Positions 18,554 to 27,455 of a stretch of DNA of 64,000 bases are shown piece by piece. Every line of letters starts with the position of its first letter. Positions within the stretch are counted from its first letter, which is position 1. A program made the position numbers and the translations under genes. A model generated the notes under the pieces. That model worked only from the letters and a program-made list of their open reading frames with translations, was not told where the DNA came from and made no database searches. Origin of the DNA: Sphingopyxis sp. TUF1 (GTDB lineage Bacteria > Pseudomonadota > Alphaproteobacteria > Sphingomonadales > Sphingomonadaceae); contig NZ_CP144683.1 of assembly GCF_036687315.1 (NCBI RefSeq), forward strand, positions 1,612,001-1,676,000. The letters are read 5' to 3'.

Positions 18554-19455
18554 TGGCGTTAGAACGCGTCGCGATCGTCGGGCTGGGCCTGATCGGCTCG
18601 TCGATCGCGCGCGCGGTGAAGGCGCGGCTGCCCGGCATCGCGGTGACGGGCTATGACGCCAGCGATGCGGTGCGCGATGAAGCGCGGACGCTGGGGCTGG
18701 GCGATATGATTGCGGACGATCCGGCCGCAGCGGTGGCGGATGCCGATCTTGTCGTGCTCGCGGTCCCTGTCGGGCGGATGGCCGATGCCGCGGCCGCCAT
18801 TCGGCCGGGGCTGATACCGCGAGCGATCATCTCCGACGTCGGATCGTCGAAGGCGGGGGTCGCCGCGGCGCTTGCCAAGACCTTGCCCGATCATGTCGTC
18901 ATTCCGGCGCATCCCGTTGCAGGGACCGAAAACAGCGGGCCTGCCGCGGGCTTTGCGACGCTGTTCGAGGGACGCTGGTGCATCGTCACCCCGCCCGTGG
19001 ATGCACCGCAAGACGCCGTCGCGGCGGTGACGTCCTTCTGGCAGGCGCTGGGCGCGCGGGTCGAGACGATGGATGCGGCGCATCACGACATGGTGCTCGC
19101 GGTGACGAGCCACCTGCCGCATTTGATCGCCTATACGATCGTCGGCACCGCGAGCGAACTGGAGGAGGTGACCGAGAGCGAGGTCATCAAATATTCGGCG
19201 GGCGGTTTTCGCGACTTCACGCGCATCGCGGCGAGCGACCCGGTGATGTGGCGCGATGTGTTTCTGGCCAACAAGGACGCCGTGCTCGCGACGCTTCAGC
19301 GCTTCAACGAGGATCTGACCGTGCTGCAACAGGCGATCCGCCGCGGCGACGGCGCGCGGCTGGAGGACTGGTTCACGCGCACGCGCGCGATCCGGCGGTC
19401 GATCATCGCCGAGGGGCAGGATGATGCCGCGCCCGATTTCGGGCGGAAGCATTAA
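18553..19455 (+). CDS. tyrA: Prephenate/arogenate dehydrogenase
   Basis: A 300-residue NAD(P)-dependent enzyme of tyrosine synthesis. The N-terminal motif VAIVGLGLIGSSIARAV binds the nucleotide. Residues HPVAGTENSGPAAG and the later SHLPHLIAYTIV are family marks around the active-site histidine, and GGFRDFTRIAASDPVMW is the C-terminal helical signature. The start overlaps the hisC stop by four bases; a longer frame upstream is a shadow inside hisC. Preference for prephenate versus arogenate and for NAD versus NADP is not determined. Confidence 0.93.
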   Translation: MALERVAIVGLGLIGSSIARAVKARLPGIAVTGYDASDAVRDEARTLGLGDMIADDPAAAVADADLVVLAVPVGRMADAAAAIRPGLIPRAIISDVGSSKAGVAAALAKTLPDHVVIPAHPVAGTENSGPAAGFATLFEGRWCIVTPPVDAPQDAVAAVTSFWQALGARVETMDAAHHDMVLAVTSHLPHLIAYTIVGTASELEEVTESEVIKYSAGGFRDFTRIAASDPVMWRDVFLANKDAVLATLQRFNEDLTVLQQAIRRGDGARLEDWFTRTRAIRRSIIAEGQDDAAPDFGRKH

Positions 19456-19598
19456 GACCGGTCGAGATTTGGTCCCTGACGGCCTGCAAATGCCGACTTT
19501 TCGCGCTTCCGGTGCTCACGTGCAGAAAGCACGCTGCGCTCCGGTTCCCGAAAAATCGACATTTTCGGCTCGTCAGAAACCAAATCTCGACCGGTCTT
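19454..19598. repeat. 145-bp nested inverted repeat between tyrA and plsC
   Basis: The 20-base arms AAGACCGGTCGAGATTTGGT (19454-19473) and its exact reverse complement (19579-19598) enclose further pairing, including CTGACG with CGTCAG and a central GTGC...GCAC hairpin. The left arm begins inside the tyrA stop codon, and the right arm ends just before the plsC stop. It may act as a bidirectional terminator or be a mobile palindromic element. There is no T-run typical of intrinsic terminators. Confidence 0.85.
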
Positions 19599-19605
19599 GT
19601 GACCG

Positions 19606-20334
19606 TCAGTGTGGCGTCGCGTTTTGTAACGCCGCAGGCGGGTTCAGCGCGTTGATCGCGGCGCGCACGCGCGCTTCGGCCTCCTCGCGCGGCAAGCCGG
19701 GGGGGATGGTTTCGCCGATGCGATAGGTGATCGTGCCCGGCCATTTGACCCAGCGCCGCGGCGGATAGGCGATGCCGCTGTCGACCGCGACGGGAATGAC
19801 GGGAACGCCGAGCAGGCGGTACATGCCTGCGAAGCCGGGGCGCAGCGGCGGCGCCGCGCCATGCGGAACGCGCGTGCCCTCGGCAAAGAGGACGAGCGGG
19901 CGGCCGTTCGCGAGCGCAGCCTTGGCGGCGCCGAGCATTGCACGCATCGCCTTGCCGCCGCCGTCGCGGTCGACGGGGATCAGGCCATAGAAGCGCGCCG
20001 CCTGCCCCCAGACAGGGATCGAAAACAGCTCTTCCTTGGCGAAGACGGCGGGATGGCGGAACAGCATTGGCTGTTCGATCGTCTCGAACGCGCTTTCGTG
20101 CTTGAAGACATAAAGCACCGGCGTGTCGGGCATCGCGCCCTCGACGACGATCCGCTGACCGAGCACGAAGCGGCAGATCAGCCGGTGGAAGCGCGCCCAA
20201 AGGCGCACGAACCCGATCGTCGCGCGGTGCGATATGGGGAGCGCAATCACCGCGCCGATCGACGCGACACTGCTCATCAGGACGAACAGCAGCCAGAAGA
20301 GGATCGAGCGGAGGAGGGCGATCGTGTAGCGCAT
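19606..20334 (-). CDS. plsC: 1-acyl-sn-glycerol-3-phosphate acyltransferase
   Basis: A 242-residue membrane acyltransferase making phosphatidic acid. An N-terminal hydrophobic segment (LLRSILFWLLFVLMSSVASI) anchors it. The catalytic motif is KHESAFET, that is HX4E instead of the more common HX4D; this variant is frequent in proteobacterial PlsC. LFAEGTRVPHG is the second acceptor-binding motif. It is the last gene of the leftward unit ftsE-ftsX-ydcF-plsC, with 11 bases to the ydcF stop. Confidence 0.93.
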   Translation of the reverse strand: MRYTIALLRSILFWLLFVLMSSVASIGAVIALPISHRATIGFVRLWARFHRLICRFVLGQRIVVEGAMPDTPVLYVFKHESAFETIEQPMLFRHPAVFAKEELFSIPVWGQAARFYGLIPVDRDGGGKAMRAMLGAAKAALANGRPLVLFAEGTRVPHGAAPPLRPGFAGMYRLLGVPVIPVAVDSGIAYPPRRWVKWPGTITYRIGETIPPGLPREEAEARVRAAINALNPPAALQNATPH

Positions 20335-20345
20335 TGGCGCCGCTC

Positions 20346-20876
20346 TTAAAGCCCGAGCAGGCCGCCCGCCAGCCCTGCCAGATATTTATGATATTCGCGA
20401 AACAGCGTCGCGAGACCCGGCTGGCTGCGCACCGCGTCGGGAACGATCGTCACATCCTTGCCCACCGCGCGGCCGATTTCATATTCGGCGCGGCGCATGT
20501 GCCAGTCGGTCGTGACGAGCCGGATGCTCCTGTAATCGCGCCGCTTGGCCCAGGCCGCAACCTCGGTCGCGTTCGAGCGCGTGTCTTCGGCCTCGAACCC
20601 CAGCGCGATGCAGCAATCGAACAGGTCCGTCGGGCGGCCATATTCGGCGGCAAGTTCGCGCGGCTTGACCTCGCGCGCGACGCCGCTGATCAGCAGGCGC
20701 TTGGCATCGCCCGCCTCGAGCCGTTCGAGCGCGCGGTCGATGCGTCCGGGGCCGCCGGTGACGACGACGATGGCGTCGGTCTTTTGCGGTGGCGCGGGCA
20801 GCGGCAGCAGCAGCGCGAACCAGGCGAAACCCAGCACCCACGCAAGGAACAGCAGCGAGATCAGGCGCTTGATCAT
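20346..20876 (-). CDS. YdcF/DUF218 family protein
   Basis: A 176-residue protein with an N-terminal transmembrane helix (residues about 5-25) and a DUF218 domain: DAIVVVTGGPGRIDRAL, LLISGV, a TRSNATEVAAWAK segment and LVTTDWHMRRA. Relatives such as ElyC/SanA affect envelope polymer recycling, but the reaction is unknown. The start at 20876 overlaps the ftsX stop by four bases. Longer frames running upstream are inside ftsX and are shadows. Confidence 0.88.
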   Translation of the reverse strand: MIKRLISLLFLAWVLGFAWFALLLPLPAPPQKTDAIVVVTGGPGRIDRALERLEAGDAKRLLISGVAREVKPRELAAEYGRPTDLFDCCIALGFEAEDTRSNATEVAAWAKRRDYRSIRLVTTDWHMRRAEYEIGRAVGKDVTIVPDAVRSQPGLATLFREYHKYLAGLAGGLLGL

Positions 20877-21778
20877 AACATCTTCTTGAGCGCGGCGAGC
20901 AGCGTCTGGCGCGCCGTCAGGGCAGCGAGCGCGATACCCAATAGCGGCAGCGCCAGCAAGAGCGCCCACCCGGCGGACCCAAGCGATGCGGTCGCGGCGA
21001 GCCCCGCGGTTACCCCCGACCATTGCCAGCCGATCAGCAGCAGGATCGCGGCGGCGACGAGGCTGCCGAGCGCGATGCCATAGGCGGTGTCGATCGCGAT
21101 CCGGCGCTGGAACAGCCGCGCGATCTGCCGGTCGGTTGCGCCGATCAGGTGCAGCATCTCGATCGTCGCAAAATGGGTGCCGAGCGCGGCGCGCGCGGTC
21201 ATGATCACCACCGCGGCGCTGGCGAGCGCCATCAGCAGCACGAGTCCGCCCGCGATCCAGGCGAACGAGCGGATCAGCCGCGCGACGGGGCCGAGCCATT
21301 CGGCGTGCGGAATGATCCGCGCGCCCGGCGCCTCGCGCGCGACCAGCGTTTCGAGCGACCGCATCGCGCTCGCGCGGTTGCCGCCGGCGAAATCGATGTC
21401 GACGAGGGCAGGAAGAGGCAGCGAGGCCAGCACCGGGTCGTCGCCCTCGGCGCTGCCGAACCATTGGCCGAGCATCGCCTGCAATTCCTCGCGCTCGACC
21501 GCGCGCGCAGTGCGGACGAAGGGCGCGGCGCTCGCGGCGCGGCGGAGCGCCGCGGCCTGCTGGGCGCGCGTCACCGGATTGGCGGTGACGATCTGGACGG
21601 TGACGCGGCCCGCGATCGCATCGCCGATCGCGTTGGCCGATCGCGCCAGCCCGACCCCCGCGGCGGCGGCGAGCAGGGTCAGCATCATCAGGATCGCGAT
21701 GATCCACGGTGTCGGCCCCGACAGACGGCGGTCGGGGAGCAGGCGGCGGTGCTGGACGGGAACGCGCGGGATGATCAT
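20873..21778 (-). CDS. ftsX: Cell division ABC transporter subunit FtsX
   Basis: A 301-residue membrane protein of the FtsX/MacB permease kind. The first transmembrane segment is at about residues 25-45, followed by a periplasmic domain of about 120 residues and three C-terminal membrane segments (about 165-190, 215-240, 265-290). With FtsE it couples divisome activity to peptidoglycan hydrolases. It follows ftsE by seven bases and overlaps the YdcF gene. Confidence 0.9.
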   Translation of the reverse strand: MIIPRVPVQHRRLLPDRRLSGPTPWIIAILMMLTLLAAAAGVGLARSANAIGDAIAGRVTVQIVTANPVTRAQQAAALRRAASAAPFVRTARAVEREELQAMLGQWFGSAEGDDPVLASLPLPALVDIDFAGGNRASAMRSLETLVAREAPGARIIPHAEWLGPVARLIRSFAWIAGGLVLLMALASAAVVIMTARAALGTHFATIEMLHLIGATDRQIARLFQRRIAIDTAYGIALGSLVAAAILLLIGWQWSGVTAGLAATASLGSAGWALLLALPLLGIALAALTARQTLLAALKKML

Positions 21779-21785
21779 GCGAGGG

Positions 21786-22529
21786 TCACGCCCTGTTCGC
21801 CGGCGGATAGCGCAGCGCGCCGGTGGGGTCGGACAGGCGCCCTTTTTCGAGCCGCATCATCTGGGCATTTTCGATGCGGCTGATCAGGTGGATGTCGTGC
21901 GTCGCGACGACGACGGTGGTGCCAAGGCGATTAAGCGCCTCGAACAGCCCCAAAAGGCGCATCGCCATGTCGGGATCGACGTTGCCCGTCGGTTCGTCGG
22001 CGACGAGCAGTTGCGGGCGCGCGATCACCGCGCGCGCGATCGCGACGCGTTGCTGCTCGCCGCCCGACAGCGTCGGCGGAAAGGCCTCGGCGCGTTCGCC
22101 CAGCCCGATCCAGCTCAGCATCTCGCCGACCGGGCCGGCCAGATCCTCCTCGCCCACCCCCGCGATGCGCAGCGGCAGCGCGATATTATCGCGCGCCGAC
22201 AAATGCGGGATCAGGCGGAAATCCTGAAACACGACGCCGATGCGGCGGCGAAAGCCCGGCAGGCGGTGGCGCGGCATCGCGACGAGATCCTCGCCGAACA
22301 GGCGGACGATGCCGCGGCTCGGCCGCTGCGCGAGATAGAGCATCTTCAGCAGCGATGTCTTGCCCGCGCCCGACGGTCCGGTGAGGAAATAGAAGCTGCC
22401 GGGTTGCAGGTTGAAGCTGATGTCGGACAGGATTTCGGCGTCGGGACCATAGCGGAGGCCGACGCCGCTGAATTCGACCATCGCGCCGCCCGGCCGCATC
22501 GGCGCCGCGTCGGTCATGGCGTCACCCAT
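21786..22529 (-). CDS. ftsE: Cell division ATP-binding protein FtsE
   Basis: A 247-residue ABC ATPase. Walker A is GPSGAGKTS, the signature is LSGGEQQRVAIARA, Walker B is LLVADEP and the H-loop is VVVATHD. The partner permease ftsX follows immediately. The N-terminus is about 20 residues longer than typical FtsE, and an internal ATG before VEFSGVGLRYG could be the true start. The gene is divergent from the zinc-ribbon gene at 22675. Confidence 0.92.
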   Translation of the reverse strand: MGDAMTDAAPMRPGGAMVEFSGVGLRYGPDAEILSDISFNLQPGSFYFLTGPSGAGKTSLLKMLYLAQRPSRGIVRLFGEDLVAMPRHRLPGFRRRIGVVFQDFRLIPHLSARDNIALPLRIAGVGEEDLAGPVGEMLSWIGLGERAEAFPPTLSGGEQQRVAIARAVIARPQLLVADEPTGNVDPDMAMRLLGLFEALNRLGTTVVVATHDIHLISRIENAQMMRLEKGRLSDPTGALRYPPANRA

Positions 22530-22674
22530 GGGCGCAAGCAGGCCCGCACAGGCTCAGGGAACAGGGGCGCTGGTCCGCTCATCCCGCTGCCTCTCGCACG
22601 GCTCTTGCCCAAGGACAAGCCGCGAGTGAACGCGGCGCTTGCAACGCCGCGAATCAGCGTGTTTAGAGAGGGTC

Positions 22675-23451
22675 ATGATCCTCGCCTGTCCGTCCTGTCA
22701 CACGCGCTATGTCGTTCCCGATACCGCCATCGGACCCGCGGGCCGTACGGTGCGCTGCGCCAATTGCCGCCACAGCTGGTTTCAGGAACCCGCCGCCGCA
22801 CCGCCGCCGGCCGGCGCCATCGTTCCGCCGGGCGTCGCCGCCGAACCCGCGCCCGAGCCGAAACCGGCGCCGACCCCGGCCCCCGCCGCTACCTATTCCG
22901 ATTTCCCCGAACCCGATCCGGTGCCGCCGCCGCCGGCCTTTGCCGCCGAGGCGCCACCGCGTCCCGCGCCGCGCCCGGCCCCTCTGGCCGACGATGCGCC
23001 GCTGCCGTTCCGCCGCCCGCGCCGCAACCCGGCGAAGCGCTGGACGATCATCGCCGCGAGCGCCGCGGCGCTGATGCTCGCGGCAACGGGCGCGCTCGCC
23101 TGGTTCGGGCTGCCCGGCTGGGCGGAAGGGCTGGGCCTGCCCGGCGGCACTGCCGAACCCGATCTGGTGATCGAATTGCCGCCCAATCAGGATCACCGCG
23201 AACTCGCCGACGGCACCATCTATTTCGCCGCGTCGGGGGTGATCATCAACCCGACCGATCGCGAACAGCGCGTGCCGCCGATCCTTGCCGAATTGCGCGA
23301 TGCGCAGGGCACCATCGTCTACAGCTGGACGATCAAGCCGCCGGTGCGGATGCTGCCGCCGAATGAAAAGGTCAATTTCAGCGAGGCAAAGCTCGACATT
23401 CCGCGCCGCGCGACGCAGCTGACGGTCAGCTGGGCGTTACCGAAAACCTAA
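22675..23451 (+). CDS. MJ0042-type zinc-ribbon / DUF3426 membrane protein
   Basis: A 258-residue protein. The N-terminal zinc ribbon uses Cys5, Cys8, Cys28 and Cys31 (CPSC and CANC). A long Pro/Ala-rich linker follows to about residue 110. One transmembrane helix lies near residues 122-145, and a C-terminal extracytoplasmic DUF3426 domain ends with [12 protein letters not shown]. Role unknown; such genes often lie beside ftsE-ftsX in alphaproteobacteria. The start at 22675 has GAGAGGG just upstream and is preferred over the ATG at 22639. Confidence 0.88.
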   Translation: MILACPSCHTRYVVPDTAIGPAGRTVRCANCRHSWFQEPAAAPPPAGAIVPPGVAAEPAPEPKPAPTPAPAATYSDFPEPDPVPPPPAFAAEAPPRPAPRPAPLADDAPLPFRRPRRNPAKRWTIIAASAAALMLAATGALAWFGLPGWAEGLGLPGGTAEPDLVIELPPNQDHRELADGTIYFAASGVIINPTDREQRVPPILAELRDAQGTIVYSWTIKPPVRMLPPNEKVNFSEAKLDIPRRATQLTVSWALPKT

Positions 23452-23453
23452 AA

Positions 23454-23549
23454 CTCGTCATTGCGAACGGAGCGAACAATCTCCAGCTGTCGTCCTGCAC
23501 GGTCGATGGCTGCGGATTGCTTCGTCGCCTCACTCCTCGCAATGACGAG
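23454..23549. repeat. Intergenic inverted repeat (CGTCATTGCGA family)
   Basis: CTCGTCATTGCGA at the left pairs with TCGCAATGACGAG at the right, with GCGGATTGCTTCGTCGCCTCACTCC-like filler between them. It begins two bases after the zinc-ribbon gene stop and ends about 37 bases before the exporter gene stop, so it sits between converging genes. This widespread type of proteobacterial repeat is recognised from general knowledge. Confidence 0.85.
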
Positions 23550-23586
23550 GTAAATGGAAACAATTGCTTGTCCTGACGTCACGCCG

Positions 23587-24648
23587 TCATAACAGCAGTG
23601 CCGCGCCGAGCGACAGGACGAAGCTGGTCAGCGTCGCGACAATGATCGGCGCAAAACTCTGCCACCCCTGATCGAGCAGCAGGTGCAGCCGCGCCTTCAT
23701 CGCGGTCGCGACGATCGCGAGCAGCAGCAGCGCCTGCGCGCCCGTCGTCGCGCCATCCTGCACCGGCCGAGGGATCGCGACCAGCGAGTTGACCGCGACC
23801 ACGGCGAGGAAGCCGAGGATGAACCACGGCAAACGCAGCGGGATGCGCGAAGTGCTGCCCGCCTCGCCCATACGACCGAGCCATAGCGCGACGAGCATCA
23901 GCATCGGCGCGAGCAGCGCGACGCGCGTCAGCTTGACGATCGTCGCGACCTCGCCTGCTTGCGGAGAGAAAGAAAAGCCGCCACCGATCGCCTGCGCGAC
24001 GTCGTGGATCGACGCGCCGATCAGGAAGCCCGCCTGCGCGTCGGTCAGCCCGAGCTGCGCCGCGAGCACGGGATAAAGCGTCATCGCGAGCGCGCTGGCG
24101 ACGGTGATGCCGACCAATGTCAGGGTGAAGCGCGCCTGATCGACGCGCCGGTCGCCGATCAGCGACCAGAGCGCGAGCGCCGCCGACGCCCCGCAGATCG
24201 CCGTCGCGCCGCCTGCGAGCAGCGCGGCGTGACGATCCTGCGCAAAGAGGCGCGCGCTGAGGACGGTGACAAGGATCACCGCGAGCATGATGAGGGCGAG
24301 CAGCAGGAAGGGCAGCGGTCCCAGTTCGGCGAGCTGGACCGCGGTGATACGCGCGCCGACGAGCACGATGCCGATGCGCAGCGCGGTTTGCGACATCAGG
24401 TCGAGCCCGGCGTGCGTGCGCGCATCCTGCGACAGAAAGGACAGCGCGAGTCCGATGAGCAGGCCCATCAGCACGATCGGCGCGGCATAATGGTCGGCGA
24501 GCCACGCCGCGGCGAGCGCGGCGATGGCGGTGACAAGAACGCCGGGCACGAAATCGCGCCAGCGCCGCCGCGCGGGCGGGTTCGCCTCGAGCTGCATCTC
24601 GCCATACAGGTCGGCGGCCATCGGCCATTGTTGATCGGCTGTTCTCAC
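23587..24648 (-). CDS. YeiH family putative sulfate exporter
   Basis: A 353-residue membrane protein with about ten transmembrane helices. The conserved segments GGATAICGASAALA and GASIHDVAQAIGGGFSFS are signatures of the UPF0324/YeiH family (PF03601). Export of sulfate or sulfite-related anions is proposed for the family but the substrate here is unknown. The GTG at 24648 is taken as start because AAGGGA sits six bases upstream; a GTG at 24654 has no room for a ribosome site. Confidence 0.87.
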   Translation of the reverse strand: MRTADQQWPMAADLYGEMQLEANPPARRRWRDFVPGVLVTAIAALAAAWLADHYAAPIVLMGLLIGLALSFLSQDARTHAGLDLMSQTALRIGIVLVGARITAVQLAELGPLPFLLLALIMLAVILVTVLSARLFAQDRHAALLAGGATAICGASAALALWSLIGDRRVDQARFTLTLVGITVASALAMTLYPVLAAQLGLTDAQAGFLIGASIHDVAQAIGGGFSFSPQAGEVATIVKLTRVALLAPMLMLVALWLGRMGEAGSTSRIPLRLPWFILGFLAVVAVNSLVAIPRPVQDGATTGAQALLLLAIVATAMKARLHLLLDQGWQSFAPIIVATLTSFVLSLGAALLL

Positions 24649-24757
24649 CGTCACTCCCTTGTTCCCCCCGCGCGCGTTCCGCTTGGCATATCCGCGCGAT
24701 CCGGTCGATAGGCCATTGCTGGCGCGGCGCAGCCTTGCTAGAGGCCGCGCTCTATCA

Positions 24758-24834
<77 letters not shown>

Positions 24835-24886
24835 GATAGTGGTAAGCGGCTGCAAAGGCCGCGACTGCGCGGGGGACGGGCGCCGG

Positions 24887-26083
24887 ATGTACGACCTCTT
24901 GGCCGGTCTGTCGGTGATCGAAGCCTCCTCCTTTGTCGCCTCGCCGACCGCCGGGCTTTACTGTGCGCAAATGGGTGCCGAGGTGATCCGTGTCGACCAG
25001 ATCGGCGGTGGTCCCGATTTCCGGCGCTGGCCGGTGACGGCGAACAATGACTCGCTCTATTGGGAAAATCTCAATCGCGCGAAAAAGTCGGTCGCGCTCG
25101 ACCTTGGCCGGGCGGAGGGGCGCGAGCTTTTGCAGGCGCTGGTGCGCGCCACGGGGCAGTTCGTCACCAATTTTCCCGCGGGCGGCTTCCTCTCGCACGA
25201 TACGCTCGCCGAGGGTCGCGTCGACCTCATCACCGTGCGCGTGATGGGCTGGTCCAATGGCTCGCCCGCGCTCGACTATACGGTGAACAATGCGGTCGGC
25301 TATCCGATGCTGACCGGCGCGGGCCCCAATCCGGTAAACCATGTGCTGCCCGCGTGGGACTTGCTCACCGGCGCCTATGCGGCGTTCGCGCTGCTCGCGG
25401 CGATCCAGCGGCGGAGCGTCACCGGCGAAGGCGGTGAGGTCCGCATTCCGCTGTCCGACGTCGCGATCGGCACGGTTGCCAATCTGGGCGGGGTGGCCGA
25501 GATGCTTTACACGGGCGAAAACCGGCCGCGGCTCGGCAATGCGGTTTACGGCCTGTTCGGGCGCGATTTCGTGACGCGCGACGGACGGCGGACGATGATC
25601 GTCGTCGTGACGCCGCGGCAATGGGCGAATCTGGTCGCCGCGCTAGACCTTGGTGAGGCAATTGCAGCGGTCGAGGCGTTGTGCGGGGTCTCCTTTGCAA
25701 CCGACGATGGGCTTCGTTTCACGCACCGCGACGCGCTGTATCCGCTGTTCGAGTCGGCGATCGCTGCGCGCGACCATGCCGACCTTGCCGCTGCTTTCGA
25801 TGCGGGCGGGATCGTCCATTCGCCCTATCGGACGATGTATGAGGCGGTGCAGGACCCGGCGCTCGTTGCCGATAATCCGATCTTTGGCGCGGCCGACAAC
25901 CCCAGCGGCTTTGCCTATCCCGCCGCCGGCGCCTTTGCGACCTTGCCCCACGCGACACGCCAGCCGCCCGCCAGCGCGCCGCGCAATGGCGAACATAGCG
26001 AAGATGTGCTGGCATCGCGCCTTTCGCTTTCCTCGGGCGAGATCGCCCGTCTGATCGACGCCGGAATTGTCGGTGTGGCCTGA
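24887..26083 (+). CDS. CaiB/BaiF CoA-transferase, 2-methylfumaryl-CoA isomerase-like
   Basis: A 398-residue family III CoA-transferase. The segments VIEASSFVASPTAGLYCAQM, GGGPDFRRWPVT, DYTVNNAVGYPMLTG, NHVLPAWDLLTG and GLFGRDFVTRDG closely resemble, from memory, the mesaconyl-CoA C1-C4 CoA-transferase (Mct) of the Chloroflexus 3-hydroxypropionate cycle. The catalytic aspartate is expected at Asp158. Mct moves CoA within 2-methylfumaryl-CoA. Two genes downstream lies a methylsuccinyl-CoA-dehydrogenase-like gene whose product would be the Mct substrate, which supports the call. A palindromic repeat separates it from the thiolase. Confidence 0.8.
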   Translation: MYDLLAGLSVIEASSFVASPTAGLYCAQMGAEVIRVDQIGGGPDFRRWPVTANNDSLYWENLNRAKKSVALDLGRAEGRELLQALVRATGQFVTNFPAGGFLSHDTLAEGRVDLITVRVMGWSNGSPALDYTVNNAVGYPMLTGAGPNPVNHVLPAWDLLTGAYAAFALLAAIQRRSVTGEGGEVRIPLSDVAIGTVANLGGVAEMLYTGENRPRLGNAVYGLFGRDFVTRDGRRTMIVVVTPRQWANLVAALDLGEAIAAVEALCGVSFATDDGLRFTHRDALYPLFESAIAARDHADLAAAFDAGGIVHSPYRTMYEAVQDPALVADNPIFGAADNPSGFAYPAAGAFATLPHATRQPPASAPRNGEHSEDVLASRLSLSSGEIARLIDAGIVGVA

Positions 26084-26102
26084 TTACCCGCCCCTTCGTG
26101 AT

Positions 26103-26202
26103 CCCCCGCGAAGGCGGGGGCCCATCACCTGCCCTCTTGTCCCGCAGCAACCGTTGCCGGAACTCGCGAGGATCGGATGATGGACCCCCGCCTTCGCGGG
26201 GG
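26103..26202. repeat. Intergenic inverted repeat with CCCCCGCGAAGGCGGGGG arms
   Basis: Arms of 25 bases (26103-26127 and 26178-26202) are inverted with one mismatch. Each arm also contains its own short palindrome, CCCCCGCGAAGGCGGGGG. It fills the gap between the Mct-like gene and the thiolase, so it would lie inside the message if the three genes are cotranscribed. Confidence 0.85.
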
Positions 26203-26240
26203 AACAGAATAAGTGATGTAACAGAAACCGGAGACTCGAA

Positions 26241-27455
26241 ATGACCCTGCGCCGCGCCGCCATTGTCGCCCCGATCCGCACCGCCGTCGGCAAGTTCGGG
26301 GGCGCGCTGTCGTCGATGACTGCGGGCGAACTCGGCGCGGTGATCCTGAAGGCGCTGATCGAGCGGACAAAAATCGACCCCGCGCGCGTCGACGACGTCG
26401 TCTTTTCGCAAGGCTATGGCAATGGCGAGGCGCCGGCGATCGGCCACTGGTCGTGGCTGGCCGCGGGGCTGCCGCTCGAAGTGCCGGGATACCAGCTCGA
26501 CCGCCGCTGTGGATCGGGGCTGCAGGCTGTGGTCAACGCCGCGATGATGGTCCAGACGGGGATGGCCGACGTCGTCGTCGCGGGCGGCGTCGAATCGATG
26601 TCGAACGTCGAACATTACAGCACCGACATTCGCAAGGGGGTGCGCGCGGGCAATCTGACGCTCCACGACCGGCTGACGCGCGGGCGGCTGATGTCGCAGC
26701 CGGTCGAACGCTTCGGCGTAATCAGCGGCATGATCGAAACCGCCGAAAATCTGGCGAAGGATTATGGTATCAGCCGCGAGGCGGCCGACGCCTATGCGGT
26801 GTGCAGCCACCAGCGCGCGGCGGCAGCGTGGGCGAACGGCCTGTTCGACGACGAACTGGTGCCGGTCAGCGTGCCGCAGAAGAAGGGCGATCCTGTGATC
26901 TTCGCGCATGACGAAGGCTATCGCGCCGACGCGAGCATGGAATCGCTCGGCAAATTGCGCGCGCTCGAGGGCGGCGTCGTGACGGCGGGCAATGCGAGCC
27001 AGCAGAATGACGCCGCCGCGGCGTGCCTGGTGGTCGCCGAGGACAAGCTCGATGAGCTCGGCCTGGAGCCGATCGCCTGGTATCACTGCGCGGCGTCGGC
27101 AGGGTGCGACCCCAGCCGCATGGGCATCGGCCCGGTCCCCGCGGTCGAACGGCTGTTCGCGCGCAGCGGGCTCGGCTGGGGCGACGTCGACCTTGTCGAA
27201 CTCAACGAAGCCTTTGCGCCGCAGGTGCTCGCGGTGCTCAAGGGTTGGGGATGGTCGGACGACGACAGCCGCCACGACATACTGAACGTCAACGGGTCGG
27301 GCATCTCGCTGGGTCACCCGATCGGCGCGACGGGTGGACGCATCCTCGCCAATCTGACGCGCGAACTGGTGCGCCGCGACGGGCGCTATGGGCTGGAGAC
27401 GATGTGCATCGGCGGCGGGCAGGGCATCGCCGCGATCTTCGAGCGCGCCGCGTGA
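26241..27455 (+). CDS. Acetyl-CoA C-acyltransferase (thiolase)
   Basis: A 404-residue thiolase-fold enzyme. The acyl-accepting nucleophile is Cys90 in RRCGSGLQA; His359 lies in [11 protein letters not shown], and the second catalytic cysteine Cys389 in MCIGGGQG. All catalytic positions are intact. The family makes or cleaves beta-ketoacyl-CoA; whether this one is biosynthetic (acetoacetyl-CoA for polyhydroxybutyrate or the ethylmalonyl-CoA route) or degradative is not decided. Its stop overlaps the start of the long acyl-CoA dehydrogenase by one base, a strong sign of coupling. Confidence 0.93.
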   Translation: MTLRRAAIVAPIRTAVGKFGGALSSMTAGELGAVILKALIERTKIDPARVDDVVFSQGYGNGEAPAIGHWSWLAAGLPLEVPGYQLDRRCGSGLQAVVNAAMMVQTGMADVVVAGGVESMSNVEHYSTDIRKGVRAGNLTLHDRLTRGRLMSQPVERFGVISGMIETAENLAKDYGISREAADAYAVCSHQRAAAAWANGLFDDELVPVSVPQKKGDPVIFAHDEGYRADASMESLGKLRALEGGVVTAGNASQQNDAAAACLVVAEDKLDELGLEPIAWYHCAASAGCDPSRMGIGPVPAVERLFARSGLGWGDVDLVELNEAFAPQVLAVLKGWGWSDDDSRHDILNVNGSGISLGHPIGATGGRILANLTRELVRRDGRYGLETMCIGGGQGIAAIFERAA

